DNA of 13,382 nt from JTS-AC122 sp041742635 (lineage in GTDB: Bacteria; Planctomycetota; Phycisphaerae; Phycisphaerales; UBA1924): assembly GCA_041742635.1 (NCBI GenBank), contig JBGSIF010000240.1:1-13382 (forward strand), in the 5' to 3' direction. Of this stretch, positions 4,980 to 10,412 are shown piece after piece. Under the pieces are notes generated by a model, which was given only the letters and a program-made list of their open reading frames with translations, was not told the origin of the DNA and did not search any database. Both the position numbers and the translations under genes were made by a program. The number at the start of each line of letters is the position of its first letter. The stretch's first letter is position 1.

Positions 4980-7040
4980 ATGCCAGTTCATCGAACCTGC
5001 CCGATCAACGCCCGACGATGTGATGCCGGCCGATTGCTTGCGCGTGCGTGCGTCGGCGGTGCCGCGATGTTGGCGGTGCTTGCGGGCGGCCGGGGCGTGG
5101 GGGCGCAACCCTTTGACGATCCTCGGATTGATGGGCAAACCGGGCGAGATATCGCCGTGTACCCGCCGAGCCGCTTGTTTGACTATCTCCATATGAAGTT
5201 GGAGATGGTGATCCCGGACATGAGCGTGTCGGCGTTTGACGCCGTTTCGACGAAGACGCTGAGACCGATCGGGACGGCCCGCGGCGGCGTGACGCTCGAT
5301 GCAGGGCCGGGGCTGACGTTCTCATCGATCACGATGAACGGATCCGCGGCGACGTTCGAGCACGACAAAGAAGCCGAGAAACTGCAGATCGTGTTTGGTA
5401 CGTCGCTTGGGGTGGGGCAGGTGGGCACGCTGGTGCTGACGTACAGCGCTCTGAAACCGGGTGGGGGCGGGAAAGGACTGACGTGGTCGCGCGACAACTC
5501 GCGCACGCCCGAAGAAGACTTCATGTTTCACTCACAGGGGCAACCGGAGACGAATCATCTGTGGTTCCCGTGCCACGATTTTCCGAACGAGAAGTTGACG
5601 ACGGAGATCCTCGTGACGGTGCCCAAGGGGTACGACGCGCTGTCAAACGGGCGACTGGTGCAGGTGAAGAGGTTCCCTGATGGGCGCGTGAAACTGCACT
5701 GGCTTCAGGACAAACCGCACCCGAACTATCTGGTCTCACTGATCGTGAGCAAGTTCGATGTGGTGAACGTCGGCGGGCCGGATACGGCGAGGCCGGGGCT
5801 GTGGATGCCGGTGTATGGACCGCTGGGTTCCGGGGACCGCATCCGCGACTCGTTCAAGCGCACGGCGGAGATGGTGGCGCTGTGCGAGAAACTCTTCGAT
5901 GAGCCGTACCCGTGGGACAAGTACGCGCAGTCGATCGCGCGGGATTTTTCCGCTGGGGCGATGGAGAACACATCGGCGTCGACGTTCGCGCCATTCGCCG
6001 CGACGGCCCGTGGTTCGTTCCTCGAAGCGATCGTGATGCACGAACTGGCGCACCAATGGATGGGCGACCTGATCACCTACAAGTCATGGGAGCACACCTG
6101 GCTGGGTGAAGGGTGGGCGAACTACAGCGAAGCGTTCTGGGCCGAGCACCTGGGCGGGCAGGATGCGTACCAACAGGCCGTCCTTGCCAAGCGGCGCAGC
6201 GAAACTGGCGGCGAGGGACGCTGGTACCCGCGCTTCCCCGGTATGGCGACCAACCGCTACGAAGAACCGGACGACCTTTTCGGGCGCGTGGGGCGCGACT
6301 GGGTGTACGACAAGGGCGGCTTCGTGATCCACATGCTGCGGATGCGGCTGGGCGACGAGGTCTTCTGGAAGGGAGTCGCGCTGTACATCGACCGGTTCAA
6401 GTTTCAATGCGCGGAGACAGACGACTTCCGCCGTGCGCTTGAGGAGGCGAGCGGGCAGAGCCTCGAACGGTTCTTCGATCAATGGGTGAAACGTCCTGGG
6501 TTCGCCAACGTGTCGCTCGATTACGAATGGAACGAAGCGGAGAAGACCTTGAAAGTGGTTGTGGAGCAGACGCAGAAGATCGACGCCGACAACCCGGCGT
6601 TCGCGTTTACGCTGCCGCTGGACCTGAAGATGGGTGAAGAATCGGGCACGACGAAATGGGAGAGCGTCGATATAGCGATCGATCGGACCAGGACCGAAGC
6701 AACCTTCACACTCAGCCGCAAGCCCGAGTCGATCAGCGTGGACCCATTCCTGACGGTGTTTATGAAGTCTCGGGTCAGGCAGCCGCTGGCGGCGTGGCTC
6801 GATGTGCTGGAGAACGGGCGCACGCTCGCGTCGCGGTGGAATGCGGTGGACGCCCTCGGCGACTTCGATGATCCGGCGGCACGCGAAGCACTGGTACAGT
6901 TCCGCGCGGGGAAGACCGACGAGGACGCGATTGCGCACCTGGCGGCGGGCGCTATCGCGGCGATCGATCTTCGTGCCGCCGAGCGGCTGGCGCCGATGCA
7001 GACCACGGTCGGGCGAGATGCGTCCGCCTCGATCCCTTGA
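4980..7040 (+). CDS. Exported M1-family zinc metallo-aminopeptidase, short-tailed paralogue
   Basis: M1 enzymes remove N-terminal amino acids from peptides with one catalytic zinc. The frame opens at GTG 4938; I prefer ATG 4980 (686 aa) for its GGAG site. Residues below count from 4938. A signal peptide ends near GVGA-Q57 (hydrophobic ACVGGAAMLAVLAG). The N-terminal beta domain contains YPPSRLFDYLHM and HSQGQPETNHLWFPCHDFPN. The catalytic domain has GAMEN (340-344), HELAH (368-372), the third zinc ligand Glu391 exactly 18 residues after HELAH, and YDKGGFVIHML with the expected catalytic Tyr457. All key residues are present. After about 620 only a short HEAT-like piece (LASRWNAVDALGDFDDPAAREAL) remains. 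The protein should act in the periplasm or outside the cell on imported or degraded peptides. Its close paralogue follows 87 bp downstream. Confidence 0.93.
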   Translation: MPVHRTCPINARRCDAGRLLARACVGGAAMLAVLAGGRGVGAQPFDDPRIDGQTGRDIAVYPPSRLFDYLHMKLEMVIPDMSVSAFDAVSTKTLRPIGTARGGVTLDAGPGLTFSSITMNGSAATFEHDKEAEKLQIVFGTSLGVGQVGTLVLTYSALKPGGGGKGLTWSRDNSRTPEEDFMFHSQGQPETNHLWFPCHDFPNEKLTTEILVTVPKGYDALSNGRLVQVKRFPDGRVKLHWLQDKPHPNYLVSLIVSKFDVVNVGGPDTARPGLWMPVYGPLGSGDRIRDSFKRTAEMVALCEKLFDEPYPWDKYAQSIARDFSAGAMENTSASTFAPFAATARGSFLEAIVMHELAHQWMGDLITYKSWEHTWLGEGWANYSEAFWAEHLGGQDAYQQAVLAKRRSETGGEGRWYPRFPGMATNRYEEPDDLFGRVGRDWVYDKGGFVIHMLRMRLGDEVFWKGVALYIDRFKFQCAETDDFRRALEEASGQSLERFFDQWVKRPGFANVSLDYEWNEAEKTLKVVVEQTQKIDADNPAFAFTLPLDLKMGEESGTTKWESVDIAIDRTRTEATFTLSRKPESISVDPFLTVFMKSRVRQPLAAWLDVLENGRTLASRWNAVDALGDFDDPAAREALVQFRAGKTDEDAIAHLAAGAIAAIDLRAAERLAPMQTTVGRDASASIP

Positions 7041-7115
7041 TCCCACATGCCTCGATGTCTTTTGCTCGAACACAACCGCACGCGCCGCCGGATGCCGACA
7101 GAGCGCGTTATTGAC

Positions 7116-7120
7116 GGGAG
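7116..7120 (+). promoter_or_regulatory. Ribosome binding site deciding a TTG start
   Basis: GGGAG (7116-7120) is followed by a 7-nt spacer and TTG 7128. This well-placed site supports the non-ATG start of the second M1 peptidase. Confidence 0.65.
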
Positions 7121-7127
7121 AACGTGA

Positions 7128-9890
7128 TTGAACTCGAAACCTCACTCGACTGTTCCTGCAACCGAGCGCCCGACCGTGTTCGGGCAGGGGCGGGTCCGTC
7201 CCGTGGCACTGGCACTCCTCGCCGGGCTTGCGATTTCGCACACCACCGGCGCGAAGGTAGACCTGGATGACGGGCACGGTTCGCACTCGCACGGCGGCGC
7301 GGTCCGCCACGACGGCGGCGCGTGGTGGGAATCCGAGTTTACCTGCCAGCATGATGTCGCCCCGGCGTGGGCGCTCGATGAACCGCCGGTGCGCACACGC
7401 GGTTCGTTCGACGAAGCCACCGGGCGCAACCTGCTGAACTACCCGCCGCACCGGCTCGTTGATTTCCGGCACATGACGCTGGCGATCACCATTGCGGACA
7501 TGAACCGGGCTTCGTGGGAAGCGCGGCAGACGCTTTTTCTCAGTGCGATCGCGTCGCCGGTGTCGTCGCTGTCGCTCAATGTCGGGCCGAAACCATCAAT
7601 GGAGATCCGCCGGGTGATGCTGATGCGGGAAGGTATCGGCGCGCGGGAGGTGTCGCACAAACATGAAGGCGAGTCGCTGTCGATGACGTTTGACCCGCCG
7701 CTGATGCCCGGTGGTGAGGCCGACCTGGTGGTTGAATACACGCTCTGGAACCCGCGCGAAGGGATTACATGGACACCCGAGGCGCCGTTGTGGCCGGGGC
7801 GCCCCGCGCAACTCCACTCACAGGGACAGCCCGAGTCAAACCACTACTGGTTCCCGTGCCACGATTTTCCGAACGAACGACTGACGACGGAACTGATCGT
7901 GACGGTGCCGCCGGGATACGTTGTCTGTTCCAATGGCTACCTCGCTGAGAAACGGCGTGCGAGCGAATCCGACGGCGGCGGAGAAGTCTTCCACTGGCTC
8001 CAAGACAAACCCCACGTCAACTATCTCGTCACGCTGGTGGTCGGCAAGTTCGATGTCGTTGATGTGGCTTCCGGAGGCTCGGTGCCGATGCCCGTGTACG
8101 CCCCGCTCGGTCGCGGCGGCGATGTGCAGCGCACCTACGGGCGCACACCCCGCATGACCGCGCTGTTCGAGCGACTCATCGATGAGCCGTACCCGTGGGA
8201 CAAGTACGCGCAGGCGGTTGTCTGGAACTTCGGCTCGGGCGGGATGGAGAACACGTCCGCCACGACGATGTACGACACCGCCGTGCTCGACGAACGCTCG
8301 CTGCTCGATGGCGACCTCGAGGGGCTGATCTCGCATGAACTGGCGCACCAATGGTTCGGCGACCTGCTCACCTGCAACTCGTGGGAGCATATCTGGCTCA
8401 ACGAAGGGTTTGCGACGTATTTCACGCATCTGTGGTTCGAGGAGCGCGACGGAAAGGATGCGTACCTGAGCGCGCTGTGGGGCACATACCAGGGGCTGGC
8501 GAACAACGACAAGGCCGATGCGCCGTACCAGCCGGCGATGTGCAGCAAAGAATACGCGCACCCGTGGGAGGTCTTCCGCCGCGCATCCAACCCGTATTCC
8601 AAGGGGGCCAGCGTGCTGCACATGCTGCGCCGGAAGGTGGGGGATCAACTCTTCTTCGACGCGCTGAAGTTGTACGTAGAGCGCCACAAGTTCAAGGCCG
8701 TGGAGACCGACGACCTGCGGTACGCGTTTGAAGAGGTCAGCGGGTTATCGCTGGAACGCTTCTTCCGACAGTGGTGCTACAAGCCGGGCACGCCGAGCGC
8801 GGACGTGGTGCTGACGTGGGATTCGGCGTCGTCGTCGCTGCGGGCGACGCTCACGCAGACGCAGCCGATCGATGGGTACAACCCGGCGTTCTTCTACACG
8901 CTCCCGATCTGGGTAAAACTCCCGTCGGGCGAAACGCGGACGCTGGAACTCGAAGTCGATGGTAAGGAGACGTCCGCGTCGTTCACGCTCCCTGCCGAGC
9001 CTTCGATGGTCGCCGTCGATCCCGAACTGCATGTGCTCGGCCACTTTCGAGTGGACGCTTGGAACTGGGCATCGAACTGGCGCGACCTGCTTACTCAAGG
9101 CCCGACGATCGCGGCGAAGTTGCAGGCGGTCGCGGCGATCCGCGCGATGGGTGTGGAGAAAATCACCAGCGACGCCGCGATGGCGCTCAGTGCGCTCGCG
9201 CGAGACACGCGCGAGCACTTTTCGCTCCCCGCCGCGGCGGCCGAGGCGATCTTTGAGGTCGGGACACCCGACCTGTTGCTGGGGCTTGCGACGAGCCAGC
9301 CGCAGGACGCCCGAGTGCGCAAAGCCGTGATCGAGCAGATCCCCGGCGGGTACGAGCGGATCAAGAATCAGTACGGGGACTCGTCGTCGCGGGTGCTCGA
9401 ATCGCTGCGATCAGCCGCGGAGGGTGATCCTTCGTATGGCGTGCGCGGGGCGGCGCTGCGTGCCTACGCGAAACTCGCCGGCGCCGATGCGAAGCCGGTG
9501 GTGCTTGACGCGCTGAAAGTCGAGTCGCAGCACGACCAAATTCGGCAAGCCGCGATTGATGGGCTGGCTTCGATCAACGACGCCGACGCGCTCGAACAGG
9601 CGATCCGCTCCACCTCGCCGGCGTCGTACCCGCGCACGCGTCCGTCGGCGGTGAACGCCGTCGCCACGCTCGCTGCGCACAATCCCGATCTCGCGTTTGA
9701 GACGCTCAAGGGACTGCTCGACGACGCGCACGACCGCACGGCGCGGGCCGCGGGGGACGCGATGGTGCGGCTCAACGATCCTCGCTCTGTTGGTGCGATC
9801 GAGTCGTTTATCGAGCGTACAAACCGACCGGCGGCCAAGCAGATCGCCGAGCGATGGCTCCGTGACCTGCGAGAGCAACTCTCGAACTGA
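7128..9890 (+). CDS. Exported M1-family zinc metallo-aminopeptidase with long HEAT-like tail
   Basis: This 920-aa protein starts at TTG 7128, supported by GGGAG 7 nt upstream. A signal peptide (RVRPVALALLAGLAISHTTGA) is followed by a His-rich mature N-terminus (GHGSHSHGG, plus His61 and His75). The N-terminal beta domain has NYPPHRLVDFRHM and HSQGQPESNHYWFPCHDFPN, nearly matching the upstream gene. Catalytic motifs are GGMEN (371-375), HELAH (403-407), zinc ligand Glu426 and YSKGASVLHML with the expected catalytic Tyr490. From about 655 to the end, Ala-rich helical pairs resemble HEAT repeats (GVRGAALRAYAKL, QIRQAAIDGLASI, TARAAGDAMVRLNDP), replacing the usual large helical domain IV. The likely role is extracytoplasmic N-terminal peptide trimming. 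It is probably co-transcribed with its paralogue; the gap shows no T-tract terminator. The tandem arrangement implies gene duplication, followed by loss or gain of the tail. Confidence 0.95.
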   Translation: MNSKPHSTVPATERPTVFGQGRVRPVALALLAGLAISHTTGAKVDLDDGHGSHSHGGAVRHDGGAWWESEFTCQHDVAPAWALDEPPVRTRGSFDEATGRNLLNYPPHRLVDFRHMTLAITIADMNRASWEARQTLFLSAIASPVSSLSLNVGPKPSMEIRRVMLMREGIGAREVSHKHEGESLSMTFDPPLMPGGEADLVVEYTLWNPREGITWTPEAPLWPGRPAQLHSQGQPESNHYWFPCHDFPNERLTTELIVTVPPGYVVCSNGYLAEKRRASESDGGGEVFHWLQDKPHVNYLVTLVVGKFDVVDVASGGSVPMPVYAPLGRGGDVQRTYGRTPRMTALFERLIDEPYPWDKYAQAVVWNFGSGGMENTSATTMYDTAVLDERSLLDGDLEGLISHELAHQWFGDLLTCNSWEHIWLNEGFATYFTHLWFEERDGKDAYLSALWGTYQGLANNDKADAPYQPAMCSKEYAHPWEVFRRASNPYSKGASVLHMLRRKVGDQLFFDALKLYVERHKFKAVETDDLRYAFEEVSGLSLERFFRQWCYKPGTPSADVVLTWDSASSSLRATLTQTQPIDGYNPAFFYTLPIWVKLPSGETRTLELEVDGKETSASFTLPAEPSMVAVDPELHVLGHFRVDAWNWASNWRDLLTQGPTIAAKLQAVAAIRAMGVEKITSDAAMALSALARDTREHFSLPAAAAEAIFEVGTPDLLLGLATSQPQDARVRKAVIEQIPGGYERIKNQYGDSSSRVLESLRSAAEGDPSYGVRGAALRAYAKLAGADAKPVVLDALKVESQHDQIRQAAIDGLASINDADALEQAIRSTSPASYPRTRPSAVNAVATLAAHNPDLAFETLKGLLDDAHDRTARAAGDAMVRLNDPRSVGAIESFIERTNRPAAKQIAERWLRDLREQLSN

Positions 9891-9898
9891 CGCGGGAC

Positions 9899-9917
9899 CG
9901 GGACCGGATCCGGCCCG
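9899..9917 (+). other. GC-rich inverted repeat just upstream of dut
   Basis: The 41-bp gap between the second peptidase and dut contains the palindrome CCGGATCCGG (9904-9913), extended by CGGG and CCCG arms with one bulged A. It can fold into a short strong hairpin. No T tract follows, so it is not a standard terminator. It lies directly before the candidate -10 of dut and may limit read-through or bind a regulator. Confidence 0.35.
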
Positions 9918-9918
9918 C

Positions 9919-9924
9919 TACTCT
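9919..9924 (+). promoter_or_regulatory. Candidate -10 box giving a leaderless dut transcript
   Basis: TACTCT (9919-9924) ends 7 nt before ATG 9932, so +1 would be at or one base before the ATG. There is no Shine-Dalgarno and no clear -35. Support comes from the same arrangement at rarA, the HIT gene and the tlpA-like gene. Confidence 0.4.
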
Positions 9925-9931
9925 GGCGACT

Positions 9932-10396
9932 ATGACGCAGCCGACGCTCCGTATCAAAGTACTCCGTTCAGGCGCGACGGTCCCGGCGTATCAGTCCGCA
10001 GATGCCGCTGGGCTTGACCTCGCGGCGTGTTTCAATGACGAAAGCGCGCCGTCGGGCTCGATCAGTATCGCTCCCGGCCAGATTGTGATCGTGCCCACCG
10101 GGCTGGCGATTGCCATTCCCCCGGGGTACGAGGGGCAGGTCCGCCCGCACTCCGGGCTGGCGAGCAAGCACGGCATCACACTGCCCAACGCGCCGGGCAC
10201 GATCGACGCCGACTATCGCGGCGAACTGAAAGTGCCGCTCATCAACCTCGGGCGCGAGCCGTTCGTACTCTCGCACGCGCAGCGGATCGCACAACTCGTC
10301 ATCGCTCCGGTCTCGCGTGCCGCCCTGCGCGTCGTCGACGACCTCGACGACACCACCCGCGGAGAGCGCGGCTTCGGCAGCACCGGAACCCATTAG
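9932..10396 (+). CDS. dut: dUTP diphosphatase (trimeric dUTPase)
   Basis: The enzyme converts dUTP to dUMP and diphosphate, keeping uracil out of DNA and supplying dUMP for dTMP synthesis; it is cytosolic and homotrimeric. The 154-aa length is normal. All five family motifs are visible in order: motif 1 SADAAGLDLAA (22-32), motif 2 GQVRPHSGLASKHGI (68-82), motif 3 GTIDADYRGELKVPLIN (89-105) with the conserved aspartates 92 and 94, motif 4 RIAQLVIAPV (118-127) and the C-terminal lid RGERGFGSTGTH (143-154). Motif 2 has His73 where RPRSG is more usual. The ATG at 9932 has no Shine-Dalgarno; a TACTCT box just upstream suggests a leaderless mRNA. It lies 41 bp after the peptidase pair and converges on the secretin gene with 16 bp between stops. 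Confidence 0.97.
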   Translation: MTQPTLRIKVLRSGATVPAYQSADAAGLDLAACFNDESAPSGSISIAPGQIVIVPTGLAIAIPPGYEGQVRPHSGLASKHGITLPNAPGTIDADYRGELKVPLINLGREPFVLSHAQRIAQLVIAPVSRAALRVVDDLDDTTRGERGFGSTGTH

Positions 10397-10412
10397 CGGC
10401 GGATGGCCACCG

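Noticed and set aside
7080..7108. An inverted repeat (ACGCGC and GCGCGT) between the two peptidase genes as a terminator
   Set aside because: The stem is only 6 bp around a 17-nt loop with no T tract, so co-transcription is more likely.
6084..7472. A 462-codon open frame on the minus strand opposite the two peptidases
   Set aside because: It lies across two well-identified M1 genes and their gap, has a low-complexity Arg/His/Pro-rich composition, and shows no motif. Long antisense frames are expected in GC-rich coding DNA.
7836..8687. A 283-codon minus-strand open frame opposite the second peptidase
   Set aside because: It mirrors the catalytic domain of the real gene, has no recognisable domain, and has a composition typical of an antisense shadow.
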